From assembly GCF_003731765.1 (NCBI RefSeq), contig NZ_MOAL01000002.1, forward strand, positions 496,001-560,000: DNA of 64,000 nt, in the 5' to 3' direction. Positions 1 through 7,666 of this stretch are shown here, one piece after another (within the stretch, counting starts at the first letter, position 1; each line of letters begins with the position of its first letter). The stretch comes from Pseudomonas chlororaphis (lineage in GTDB: Bacteria > Pseudomonadota > Gammaproteobacteria > Pseudomonadales > Pseudomonadaceae). Under the pieces are notes generated by a model. It was not told where the DNA came from. It saw nothing but the letters and a program-made list of their open reading frames with translations, and ran no database searches. The translations under genes and the position numbers were made by a program.

Positions 1-135
1 GAAGTTCGCACACTGCAGCTTGCCCCGTTGCGGGCCGTCGCTGGCGGCGCCACGAATCAGGGCGAGGTAGGCCTCGCGAGTGGTGCGACTGCGGGCGACA
101 AGCCGTTCGGTGACCTCAAGAACGCGGGGATGCAT
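1..135 (-). CDS. edd: 6-phosphogluconate dehydratase, N-terminal fragment (runs off the window)
   Basis: The first 45 codons of a leftward gene starting at ATG 135 (MHPRVLEVTERL..., then RGKLQCANF). This N-terminus is typical of Pseudomonas Edd, the Entner-Doudoroff enzyme that dehydrates 6-phosphogluconate to 2-keto-3-deoxy-6-phosphogluconate. The IlvD/Edd catalytic and Fe-S residues lie outside the window. It is divergent from gap, an arrangement known in P. putida and P. aeruginosa, and shares with it a 219-bp control region that contains two HexR boxes. The identification rests on a short stretch plus context. Confidence 0.88.
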   Translation of the reverse strand, partial: MHPRVLEVTERLVARSRTTREAYLALIRGAASDGPQRGKLQCANF

Positions 136-254
136 GTGTAGAACTCCAGGCTAACGGATGTGGCGACCTGTTTGTCTATGCTGATCAAAACACCGCTGCA
201 GTGGGATGGCAGCCGTTTTCTTGACCATTTGGACCAGTTGATTCAGGTCACTCG

Positions 255-269
255 TTGTAGATAAAACAA
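255..269. promoter_or_regulatory. HexR operator 1
   Basis: TTGT-AGATAAA-ACAA fits the published Pseudomonas HexR consensus TTGT-N7/8-ACAA exactly. HexR represses edd, zwf and gap-1 until 2-keto-3-deoxy-6-phosphogluconate binds it. The site lies between divergent edd and gap, so it could serve either promoter. Confidence 0.8.
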
Positions 270-316
270 AATATTGCCACTAAAAAGGCTTGTTTTCTAT
301 TTTTATGCGAATAATC

Positions 317-331
317 TTGTAATTCCAACAA
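317..331. promoter_or_regulatory. HexR operator 2
   Basis: TTGT-AATTCCA-ACAA is a second perfect TTGT-N7-ACAA match, 62 bp from the first and only 23 bp before the gap start codon. It probably lies in or next to the transcription start of gap. Its presence argues against the longer upstream reading frame of gap being translated. Confidence 0.75.
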
Positions 332-354
332 CAAAACACGACAGGCGTTTGTTT

Positions 355-1359
355 ATGACTCTTCGAATCGCAATCAATGGTTTTGGCCGTATCGGCCGTA
401 ACGTCCTGCGCGCACTTTATACCCAAGGCTATCGCCAGGACCTGCAGATCGTCGCCATCAACGATCTGGGCGACAGCTCGATCAATGCCCACCTGCTCAA
501 ATACGACACCGTCCACGGCACCTTCGATGCCGACGTCCAGCACGATCAGGAAAGCCTGACCGTCAACGGCGACCGTATCGCCGTCAGCGCCATTCGCAAT
601 CCGGCCGAATTGCCTTGGGCCGCCGAAAAGATTGACGTGGTCTTCGAATGCACCGGTCTGTTCACCGACCGTGCCAAGGCCGCCGCGCATATTACCGCCG
701 GCGCCCGCAAAGTGATTATCTCGGCCCCGGCCAAAGGCGCCGACGCCACCGTGGTCTATGGCGTCAACCACGACATTCTGCGCCAGTCGCACCAGGTTAT
801 TTCCAACGCTTCGTGCACCACCAACTGCCTGGCCCCGGTGGCCCAGGTGCTGCACCGCGAGCTGGGCATCGAAAGCGGCCTGATGACCACCATCCACGCT
901 TACACCAACGACCAGAACCTCACTGACGTCTACCACACCGACCCGTACCGCGCGCGTTCGGCCACCCAGAACATGATCCCGAGCAAGACCGGCGCCGCTG
1001 AAGCCGTGGGCCTGGTGCTGCCGGAACTGGCGGGCAAGTTGACCGGCATGGCCGTGCGCGTTCCAGTGATCAACGTGTCCCTGGTGGACCTGACCGTGCA
1101 ACTCAAGCGCGACACCACCGCCGAAGAGGTCAACGCCCTGCTCAAGGACGCGGCCCAGCACTCGAAGATCCTCGGCTACAACACCCTGCCGCTGGTCTCC
1201 AGCGACTTCAACCACAACCCGCTGTCGTCGATCTTCGACGCCAACCACACCAAAGTCAGCGGCGGTAAGCTGCTCAAGGTCCTGGCCTGGTACGACAACG
1301 AGTGGGGCTTCTCCAACCGCATGCTGGATAACTGCCTGGCGCTGTGCAACGCCGAGTAA
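355..1359 (+). CDS. gap: Type I glyceraldehyde-3-phosphate dehydrogenase
   Basis: Converts glyceraldehyde-3-phosphate, NAD and phosphate to 1,3-bisphosphoglycerate in the cytoplasm. The protein has 334 residues, the usual length. It begins with the Rossmann motif [10 protein letters not shown] (about residues 7-16), carries the active-site motif SNASCTTNC with nucleophile Cys154, and has a downstream [10 protein letters not shown] segment with the catalytic His. An in-frame extension back to 274 would overlap the second HexR site, so ATG 355 is chosen. The position opposite edd identifies it as the hexose-inducible gap-1-type copy used with the Entner-Doudoroff pathway. mgsA follows after 10 bp. 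Confidence 0.97.
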   Translation: MTLRIAINGFGRIGRNVLRALYTQGYRQDLQIVAINDLGDSSINAHLLKYDTVHGTFDADVQHDQESLTVNGDRIAVSAIRNPAELPWAAEKIDVVFECTGLFTDRAKAAAHITAGARKVIISAPAKGADATVVYGVNHDILRQSHQVISNASCTTNCLAPVAQVLHRELGIESGLMTTIHAYTNDQNLTDVYHTDPYRARSATQNMIPSKTGAAEAVGLVLPELAGKLTGMAVRVPVINVSLVDLTVQLKRDTTAEEVNALLKDAAQHSKILGYNTLPLVSSDFNHNPLSSIFDANHTKVSGGKLLKVLAWYDNEWGFSNRMLDNCLALCNAE

Positions 1360-1369
1360 GGGGCCACTT

Positions 1370-1849
1370 GTGGAACAGCAACCGATGATCGGGATCAGCT
1401 TCACGGAAAAGACCATGGCGGCGCGCAAGCGCATCGCCTTGGTCGCCCACGACCACTGCAAGGTATTTCTGCTGGGCTGGGCCGAGCGGCACAAGGCCCA
1501 GCTCGCCGAGCACGACCTGGTTGCCACCGGCACCACCGGCCTGCTGCTGAGCACGCGCCTGGGGCTGCCGGTGGAGAGCATGATCAGCGGCCCCCTGGGC
1601 GGTGACCAACAGTTGGGCGCACAGATTGCCGAGCAGAAAGTCGACATGCTGGTGTTCTTCTGGGACCCCTTCGAGCCCCAGCCCCACGACCCGGATATCA
1701 AGGCCCTGCTCAGGGTAGCGGCAGTGTGGAATATCCCGGTGGCCTGCAACGAATGCAGCGCCGACTACCTGCTCAGCAGCCCGCTGATGAGCCAGGCCCA
1801 CAGCCATCGGATTCCCGACTACCAGGCCTACCTCGCCGCCCGGCGCTGA
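1370..1849 (+). CDS. mgsA: Methylglyoxal synthase
   Basis: Converts dihydroxyacetone phosphate to methylglyoxal and phosphate, a phosphate-releasing side exit from triose metabolism. The product has 159 residues from GTG 1370, which sits 6 nt after AAGGGG. ATG 1385 would give 154 residues and matches the usual family N-terminus, so the start is not certain. Family motifs are present: ALVAHDHCK with the catalytic-loop Asp, ATGTTG (phosphate binding), SGPLGGDQQ, FFWDPF and PHDPDIKALLR. It is 10 bp behind gap, so it is probably cotranscribed and under HexR control. Confidence 0.93.
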   Translation: MEQQPMIGISFTEKTMAARKRIALVAHDHCKVFLLGWAERHKAQLAEHDLVATGTTGLLLSTRLGLPVESMISGPLGGDQQLGAQIAEQKVDMLVFFWDPFEPQPHDPDIKALLRVAAVWNIPVACNECSADYLLSSPLMSQAHSHRIPDYQAYLAARR

Positions 1850-1876
1850 TTCACATCGGGCTTGACCAAGTGCGCA

Positions 1877-1895
1877 GATGATAAGCATTATCATC
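1877..1895. promoter_or_regulatory. Fur box upstream of the ECF sigma gene
   Basis: GATGATAAGCATTATCATC is almost perfectly palindromic and close to the Fur consensus GATAATGATAATCATTATC. It ends 28 bp before the sigma-factor start codon, the expected place for iron repression of the haem locus. Confidence 0.8.
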
Positions 1896-1923
1896 TGATG
1901 GAAAAATTGGATCAGGCCCTGCT

Positions 1924-2442
1924 GTGAGTCAATCTCGCTTCAATCATGTCTTTCTCACCCAACGAATCTCCCTGCTGCGCACCCTGGAGCGGATGGTCAA
2001 CAACCACAGCACCGCCGAGGACCTGCTGCAGGAAACCTACCTTCGCGTGACCCGGGCCTTGAGCGAGCGCCCGATCGATCATTTGGAACCCTTCGTCTTC
2101 CAGACCGCCCGCAACCTGGCCCTGGATCACCTGCGGGCACGGCGCATTCAGGCCCGCACACTGCTGGACGATGTGCCGCTGGATGTCGTGGAAAACGTCG
2201 CCGCCCCCACCAGCAGTGCCGAAGACGCGGCCCACGCCGAACAGTTGCTCGAGCGCCTGAACATCAGCCTCAACCAGCTCAGCACGCGCCAGCAGCGGAT
2301 TTTCATCCTCAGCCGCCTGCACGGCCAGAGCTACCAGGAGATCGCCGATCAACTGAGCGTGTCCCCCAGCACCGTGCAAAAGGAACTCAAGCTGATCATG
2401 GCCATCTGCATGGGTGTCGCCGAACGCTTGAACGAGTATTGA
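1924..2442 (+). CDS. ECF sigma-70 factor, FecI/HxuI/HasI type
   Basis: A 172-residue extracytoplasmic-function sigma factor. Region 2 spans about residues 10-70 (STAEDLLQETYLRV, then FVFQTARNLALDHLR) and region 4 about 115-165 (LSTRQQRIFILSRLHG and an HTH around YQEIADQLSVSPSTVQKEL). There is no C-terminal extension. The start is GTG 1924 with only a weak Shine-Dalgarno. It is followed by a FecR-type regulator and an STN-containing TonB-dependent receptor, the standard cell-surface-signalling trio, in which it should drive transcription of the haem receptor. A Fur box lies just upstream. Confidence 0.9.
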   Translation: MSQSRFNHVFLTQRISLLRTLERMVNNHSTAEDLLQETYLRVTRALSERPIDHLEPFVFQTARNLALDHLRARRIQARTLLDDVPLDVVENVAAPTSSAEDAAHAEQLLERLNISLNQLSTRQQRIFILSRLHGQSYQEIADQLSVSPSTVQKELKLIMAICMGVAERLNEY

Positions 2443-2560
2443 GTCCCTACGCCGGCCGGCATCGGGATCACCCGCCAGGGCCAGCCCTTTGCTACCCTTC
2501 AGCGGTTTTCGCCTTTCTTCTAAAAAAACAGCTGTGCACACACGCAGCCAAGGAACACCC

Positions 2561-3529
2561 GTGACGGATATTCACCGCTCTCAGCCGCCCCACCCGGCCG
2601 GGAACACATCAAGCAACCTTGCCATGGATCAGGCGCTGGATTGGCTGATCAAGCTGGAGAACCCGAGCGCGGAACACACCCGGCAGTTCGAGGACTGGCT
2701 GGCCGCCTCGCCGCTCAACGCTCCGGCCTTTGCCAAGGCCGAGGCGATCTGGAATGGCGCCGTGGTGCAGCAGGCCGCCGGTCACCTCAATGCCCGGCGC
2801 CGGGCCAGCCCACTGGCACGCTTGCGACCGCACTGGAAACCCCTGGCCACCGCCGCGGTGCTGATCCTTGGCCTGTTCAGCTTCAGCAACCTGCCCTTGC
2901 GACTGCAGGCCGACCACCTGACCCAGGTCGGTGAACGCCAACGCCTGCAACTGGCAGACGGATCGAAAGTGCTGCTCAACACCAATTCGGCGTTCTCCAG
3001 CCACATCGACGAAGGCCAACGGGTGGCACGGCTGTACCAGGGCGAGGCGTTTTTCGAGGTCCCGGGCGATCGCGAGCAACCCCTGGAACTGGAAGCCGGC
3101 CCGGTCAAGGCCAGCGTGCGCGACACCAGCTTCGCCGTGCGCTACCTGGACGGCGTGGCCCAGGTCCAGGTGCAGCGTGGCGATGTCGACCTGCGCGCCG
3201 CCCACAACGATGCCCGGGTGCGCCTGTCCGCCGGGGAAAGCATCCGCGTCGGCCCCAATGGTTTCGACCGCCCGGCCAAACTCGACCAGAACACCGACCT
3301 GGCGTGGATCCAGGGCCGACTGGTGTTCGAGAACTGCCCGATGAGCCAGGTCCTGGCTGAACTGGAGCGCTACTACCCCGGCTGGATCGTCAACAACAAC
3401 CCGCGCCTGGCCCAGGTTGCGGTCACCGGCAACTACCGCCTCGACCAGCCCCTGGACGTGGTGCGCTCCCTCGCCCAGATCACCTCGGCACGGGTTTCGG
3501 AGTACCCGGCACTGGTGATTCTCAACTGA
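2561..3529 (+). CDS. FecR-family anti-sigma factor (transmembrane sensor)
   Basis: Predicted inner-membrane regulator of 322 residues. Residues 20-85 form the cytoplasmic sigma-binding DUF4880 part (AMDQALDWLIKLENPS). One membrane segment lies at about 94-112. The rest is the periplasmic FecR domain (GERQRLQLADGSKVLLNTNS, later GEAFFEV and VQRGDVDLR) ending in the C-terminal STN-like segment. It should hold the sigma factor until the ligand-loaded receptor signals through its STN domain. GTG 2561 follows AAGGA by a suitable distance. A longer in-frame reading from 2489 lacks a better start, and ATG 2624 is a shorter alternative. Confidence 0.9.
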   Translation: MTDIHRSQPPHPAGNTSSNLAMDQALDWLIKLENPSAEHTRQFEDWLAASPLNAPAFAKAEAIWNGAVVQQAAGHLNARRRASPLARLRPHWKPLATAAVLILGLFSFSNLPLRLQADHLTQVGERQRLQLADGSKVLLNTNSAFSSHIDEGQRVARLYQGEAFFEVPGDREQPLELEAGPVKASVRDTSFAVRYLDGVAQVQVQRGDVDLRAAHNDARVRLSAGESIRVGPNGFDRPAKLDQNTDLAWIQGRLVFENCPMSQVLAELERYYPGWIVNNNPRLAQVAVTGNYRLDQPLDVVRSLAQITSARVSEYPALVILN

Positions 3530-3582
3530 GAATAATTATTTTTACGCGATAGCCGAGGGTCAGACGTCTCGTTATAGCCAAT

Positions 3583-3601
3583 GCAATTGATTCGCATTTT
3601 T
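3583..3601. promoter_or_regulatory. Fur-like box upstream of the haem receptor
   Basis: GCAATTGATTCGCATTTTT resembles the common Pseudomonas Fur-box form with a central TGATTCGCAT. It matches 11 of 19 positions of the consensus by eye. It lies about 48 bp before the receptor start and overlaps a short TCGCAT-TTTTA-ATGCGA hairpin (3592-3608). A second AT-rich Fur-like stretch lies at 3526-3543, at the end of the anti-sigma gene. Confidence 0.55.
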
Positions 3602-3648
3602 AATGCGAGCCTGCACCTATAAGATTCGTGCGACCCGGAGCGCTATCG

Positions 3649-6255
3649 ATGTCCCCTCGCCTCAACAGCCGATCCACCTTCCCTGCCTCGCGCCTGCAAC
3701 ACAGCACGCTGTCGTTGCTGACCGCCGCCATCCTGCTGGCCGGAGCCCACGCCGCGCCGGTCCTGGCCGCCGAGGCGCCAGCCCCGTCCAGGCACAGCAT
3801 GGGCGATTACCGCTTTTCAATTGAACAGCAGCCGCTGGTCTCGGCGCTCAACGCCTTTACCGCGGTCACCGGCTGGCAAGTGGGCCTGCCGGCCGAACTG
3901 GGCACAGGCGTCACCTCCCCCGGCGTGCGCGGTTCGCTGAGCGCGGAGAAAGCCCTGGATCGCCTGTTGGTCGGCACCAACCTGAGCTACCGCAAGCTGG
4001 GCAGCAACAACATCGTCCTGGAAAAACGCAGCACCGCCGACGTGGTGAACCTGCAACAGATGACCATCAGCGCCACCCGCCAGGAGCAGGACGTGACCAC
4101 GGTCCCCAGCACCGTCAGCGTCCAGGAGCGGCGTGAACTGGACCGGCAGAACGTCAACAACATCAAGGAACTGACCCGCTATGAGCCGGGGGTTTCGGTG
4201 GGCGGCGCCGGCCTGCGCGGCGGCGGTATCAGCGGCTACAACATTCGCGGCATCGACGGCGACCGGATCCTCACCCAGGTCGATGGCGTCGAGGTGCCCA
4301 ACAGCTTCTTCAACGGCCCCTACGCCGAGACCCATCGCAACTACGTCGACCCGGAAATCATCAAGCGCGTGGAAATCCTCCGTGGCCCGGCCTCGGCGCT
4401 CTACGGCAGCAACGCCATTGGTGGCGCCGTGAGCTACTTCACCCTCGACCCGGACGACATCATCAAGCCCGGCCAGGACGTCGGTGCCCGCCTGAAGACC
4501 GGCTACAGCTCAGCCAACAACAGCTGGCTGACCTCCGCCACCGTTGCCGGGCGCCAGGATCAGTTCGACGGCCTGCTGCACCTGAGCCAGCGCAACGGGC
4601 GCGAAACCGAATCCTACGGCAGCACCGGCGGCACCGGCCTGGACCGCACCGAAGCCAACCCGGAAACCGTGCGCACCACCAACGTGCTGGCCAAGCTGGG
4701 CTGGAACTATAACGACGACTCGCGCCTGGGCCTGACCTACGAGCGCTACAAGGATGACCGCGACAGCAACCAGCGCAGCGTGGTCGGCGGGATGTTCTTC
4801 AACGGCGTGGGCACCAACTGGTATCGCGCCCGCACCGCCAACGACACCATCACCCGCGAGCGCTTCGGCCTGGAACACAGCTTTGCCCTGGACAGCCTGC
4901 TGGCGGACCGGCTCAAGTGGAGCCTGAACTACCAGACCGCCAAGACCGACCAGCACGCCGATGAGATCTACCAGGTCGGACGTCGCGTGGCCCGTACCCG
5001 CGACACCCTCTATCAGGAAAAACAGTGGGTCTTCGACGCTCAGTTGGACAAGGCCTTTACCATCGCCGACACCGACCACTTGCTGACCTACGGCACCACC
5101 CTCAAGCAACAGAAAGTGACCGGCTACCGCTACGGCACCGCGACCTGCCTGAACGTGGCCGGCACCTGCACCGCGATCGGCGCGCCCAGCGGCACAGCCT
5201 CGGACAGCATCGCCAAATCCAGCGACTTCCCGGACCCGACCATCAACACCTACGCGCTGTTCGTGCAGGACCAGATCCACTGGAACGACTGGACCTTCCT
5301 GCCCAGCCTGCGCTACGACTACACCCAGCTCAAACCCCACGTGACCGATGAGTTCATCAACACCATCAGGACCGCCGGGGGCACCGCTGCCGAGATCGAT
5401 GACAGCGAAAAAACCTGGCATCGCCTGTCGCCCAAGTTCGGCCTGACCTACGCCCTGACTGACCAATACACCTGGTACGGCCAGTACGCCGAAGGCTTCC
5501 GCACGCCGACCGCCAAGGCCTTGTACGGCCGCTTCGAGAACCCGGGTGCGGGGTATTCGGTAGAGCCCAATCCGGACCTGAAACCGGAGAAGAGCAAAAG
5601 CTGGGAGACCGGCCTGCGGGGTAACTTCGAGCACGGCAACTTCGATGTGGCGGTGTTCTATAACAAGTACCGCGACTTCATTAACGAAGACGCCATTGCC
5701 CCCGGCTACAGCCAGGTCAAGTTCCAATCCGAGAACATCAAGCACGCCACCATCAAGGGCGCGGAAGTCAAAGGCCGTCTCAATCTGGATGCCCTGGGCG
5801 CCGCCCCCGGTCTCTACACCCAAGGCTCGGTGGCCTATGCCTACGGCCGCAACGACGACAGCGGCCAGCCGCTCAACAGCGTCAACCCGCTCAAGGGCGT
5901 GTTTGGCCTGGGCTACGAGCAGGACACCTACGGCGCCTTGCTGAGCTGGACCCTGGTCAAGCGCAAGGACCGGGTCGACGACAGCTCATTCAAGGCCCCG
6001 GACGGCCTGGTCAGCAGCAGCCAGTTCAAGACCCCGGGCTTCGGCATCCTCGACCTGAGCGGCTACTACAAGGTCACCGACGACGTCACCGTCAACGCCG
6101 GTCTCTACAACCTGACTGACAAGAAGTACTGGAACTGGGACGACGTGCGCGGCTACGACGGCGTCGGCGAGGCCGGCGTGCTCAACCCGGCCAACCTCGA
6201 CCGCCTCACCGCCCCGGGGCGTAACGTCTCGGTCAACCTGATCTGGGATATCTGA
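3649..6255 (+). CDS. TonB-dependent haem/haemoprotein receptor with STN signalling domain (Hxu/Has type)
   Basis: Outer-membrane receptor of 868 residues. A signal peptide covers about residues 1-41. It is followed by an STN (secretin/TonB N-terminal) domain at about 54-126, a TonB-box-like segment near 136-145, a plug domain (NIRGIDGDRILTQVDG, ILRGPASALYGSNAIGG) and a 22-strand barrel. The barrel contains the haem-receptor signatures YAEGFRTPTA (FRAP-like) and NPDLKPEKS (NPNL-like), and the chain ends in the aromatic-rich NLIWDI. The STN domain should pass the signal to the upstream FecR-type protein. ATG 3649 follows CGGAGCG, whereas a GTG at 3628 is less well placed. The substrate is inferred as haem from the motifs and from adjacent hemO. 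Confidence 0.9.
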   Translation: MSPRLNSRSTFPASRLQHSTLSLLTAAILLAGAHAAPVLAAEAPAPSRHSMGDYRFSIEQQPLVSALNAFTAVTGWQVGLPAELGTGVTSPGVRGSLSAEKALDRLLVGTNLSYRKLGSNNIVLEKRSTADVVNLQQMTISATRQEQDVTTVPSTVSVQERRELDRQNVNNIKELTRYEPGVSVGGAGLRGGGISGYNIRGIDGDRILTQVDGVEVPNSFFNGPYAETHRNYVDPEIIKRVEILRGPASALYGSNAIGGAVSYFTLDPDDIIKPGQDVGARLKTGYSSANNSWLTSATVAGRQDQFDGLLHLSQRNGRETESYGSTGGTGLDRTEANPETVRTTNVLAKLGWNYNDDSRLGLTYERYKDDRDSNQRSVVGGMFFNGVGTNWYRARTANDTITRERFGLEHSFALDSLLADRLKWSLNYQTAKTDQHADEIYQVGRRVARTRDTLYQEKQWVFDAQLDKAFTIADTDHLLTYGTTLKQQKVTGYRYGTATCLNVAGTCTAIGAPSGTASDSIAKSSDFPDPTINTYALFVQDQIHWNDWTFLPSLRYDYTQLKPHVTDEFINTIRTAGGTAAEIDDSEKTWHRLSPKFGLTYALTDQYTWYGQYAEGFRTPTAKALYGRFENPGAGYSVEPNPDLKPEKSKSWETGLRGNFEHGNFDVAVFYNKYRDFINEDAIAPGYSQVKFQSENIKHATIKGAEVKGRLNLDALGAAPGLYTQGSVAYAYGRNDDSGQPLNSVNPLKGVFGLGYEQDTYGALLSWTLVKRKDRVDDSSFKAPDGLVSSSQFKTPGFGILDLSGYYKVTDDVTVNAGLYNLTDKKYWNWDDVRGYDGVGEAGVLNPANLDRLTAPGRNVSVNLIWDI

Positions 6256-6266
6256 CCCCGCTCCCG

Positions 6267-6305
6267 TCCACGGCTCCCTACCTCGGGAGCCGTGGATGTT
6301 TTTTT
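6267..6305 (+). terminator. Rho-independent terminator after the haem receptor
   Basis: An 11-bp stem CCACGGCTCCC / GGGAGCCGTGG with a 6-nt loop, followed by a run of seven T. It separates the receptor from hemO, so hemO needs read-through or its own promoter in 6306-6368. Confidence 0.88.
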
Positions 6306-6368
6306 ACGGTGCCAGGCGCCGTTATTCGTCTAGTCACTTATGTGCCGCTCATTCCCCAGGACTTGTTC

Positions 6369-6977
6369 ATGACCACCCAGGACTCCCCGCAACGTGCCAC
6401 CCTGCGCTCTCAGCGCTTGAACCAGATCACCCACGAACCCCACGCCAAGCTTGATGCCCTGGTCAAGGCCCACGCGCCCTTCGAGACGCGCAGCAGCTTC
6501 GCCCGTTTCGTCGTCGCCCAATACCTGTTCCAGTCGGAATTGGTGGGGCTGTACAACGACCCCCAATTGATTGCCCTGGTGCCGGACCTGGCCGCTCGCT
6601 GCCGGGCCGATGCCGCCAAGGCCGACCTGGCCGACCTCGACACCGCCGTCCCTGCACCCGTACCCGGCGCAGTGCACAACCCGAGCCGGGCCGAAGCCCT
6701 GGGCTGGCTGTTCGTCTCCGAAGGCTCCAAGCTCGGCGCCGCCTTCCTGATCAAACGGGCCGTGGGCCTGGGCCTGAGTGACAGCTTCGGGGCCCGGCAC
6801 CTGGGCGAACCGGCCGGCGGTCGCGCCGAAGGCTGGAAGCAGTTCGTCAAGACACTCGATGGCCTGACCTTCAGCGCCGAAGAAGAAGCCGCCGCCGACC
6901 AGGGCGCCCTGGATGCCTTCAACCGCTTTACCGTGTTGCTCGAACAGGCTTACGCCGACACCGCCGAACTGGCATAA
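6369..6977 (+). CDS. hemO: Haem oxygenase, HemO/PigA type
   Basis: A 202-residue cytoplasmic enzyme that opens haem to biliverdin, CO and iron. It resembles the P. aeruginosa HemO (PigA) subfamily: LRSQRLNQITHEPHAKLDAL with the proximal haem ligand expected at His25, FARFVVAQYLFQ, and the distal-helix segment LGWLFVSEGSKLGAAFL. Start ATG 6369 gives the family N-terminus; an upstream in-frame start at 6309 would lie almost directly after the terminator. Its place downstream of the receptor fits a pathway in which imported haem is used as an iron source. Confidence 0.95.
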   Translation: MTTQDSPQRATLRSQRLNQITHEPHAKLDALVKAHAPFETRSSFARFVVAQYLFQSELVGLYNDPQLIALVPDLAARCRADAAKADLADLDTAVPAPVPGAVHNPSRAEALGWLFVSEGSKLGAAFLIKRAVGLGLSDSFGARHLGEPAGGRAEGWKQFVKTLDGLTFSAEEEAAADQGALDAFNRFTVLLEQAYADTAELA

Positions 6978-6987
6978 ACCGTCGATC

Positions 6988-7024
6988 GCGGGCAAGCTGG
7001 CCACCTGGTCGCGCGCTTGCCCGC
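6988..7024. terminator. Hairpin after hemO (REP-like arms)
   Basis: A perfect 10-bp inverted repeat GCGGGCAAGC / GCTTGCCCGC with a 17-nt loop and no T-run. The arm resembles Pseudomonas REP elements. It may stabilise the hemO 3' end or act as a weak terminator. Confidence 0.5.
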
Positions 7025-7095
7025 ACGGGCCACTGATCGGACCGCCGCGTCATCAGGATTGAGCGCTCCCCGCTCGACACCTCATCATCGAAGCC

Positions 7096-7509
7096 ATGAC
7101 CCCTACACCTCGCCCCCGCTCCCGACTCTCGCGCCTGCTGTTCGCCCTGCTGGCCTACACCAGCCTGGCCATCGGCCTGGTCGCCATCGTCGTGCCCGGG
7201 CTGCCGACCACCGAGTTCATCCTCCTGGCCGCCTGGGCCGCCACCAAGAGTTCGCCCCGGCTCAGCGCCTGGCTGGAACAGCACCGGCTGTTCGGCCCGA
7301 TTCTCAACAACTGGCGCAATGGCCGGATCATCCAGCGCCGCGCCAAGGTCAGTGCCACCCTGAGCATGCTGCTGTGCGCCGGCCTGATGCTGACCCTGCT
7401 CACCCACCATTGGACGATGTACCTGGCCATCGCCGGCATGGCCCTGGGCAACCTGTGGATCTGGTCACGACCGGAACGCCTGCCCTCCCTCGCCCCGGGT
7501 GATGCCTAG
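7096..7509 (+). CDS. YbaN-family (DUF454) inner-membrane protein
   Basis: A 137-residue membrane protein with the DUF454 signature: an N-terminal membrane segment (LLFALLAYTSLAIGLVAIVV), then PGLPTTEFILLAAWAA, a soluble stretch SPRLSAWLEQHRLFGPILNNW, and two C-terminal membrane segments. Family function is unknown. In Pseudomonas this family is often found beside haem oxygenase genes, as here, but that is an association only. It could be cotranscribed with hemO. Confidence 0.85.
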   Translation: MTPTPRPRSRLSRLLFALLAYTSLAIGLVAIVVPGLPTTEFILLAAWAATKSSPRLSAWLEQHRLFGPILNNWRNGRIIQRRAKVSATLSMLLCAGLMLTLLTHHWTMYLAIAGMALGNLWIWSRPERLPSLAPGDA

Positions 7510-7666
7510 ACACGGGGCCCGCCTGTTGCCGCCTATGACCGCTCGTCGGCTGCGTCTCACACAACGGCCGGCCAAGCCGATGTTCGAGGGATAGCGCTGA
7601 ATGGACTTGGCGACCGGAGCCTCCCCCGGCTCCCCGATTGCCCGTCCATTCGCGAGTTTGCCCCCT

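Noticed and set aside
280..1749. 489-codon open frame on the minus strand opposite gap and mgsA
   Set aside because: Shadow of GC-rich codon use in gap and mgsA; it is compositionally odd, rich in Gly/Val/His, and has no domain.
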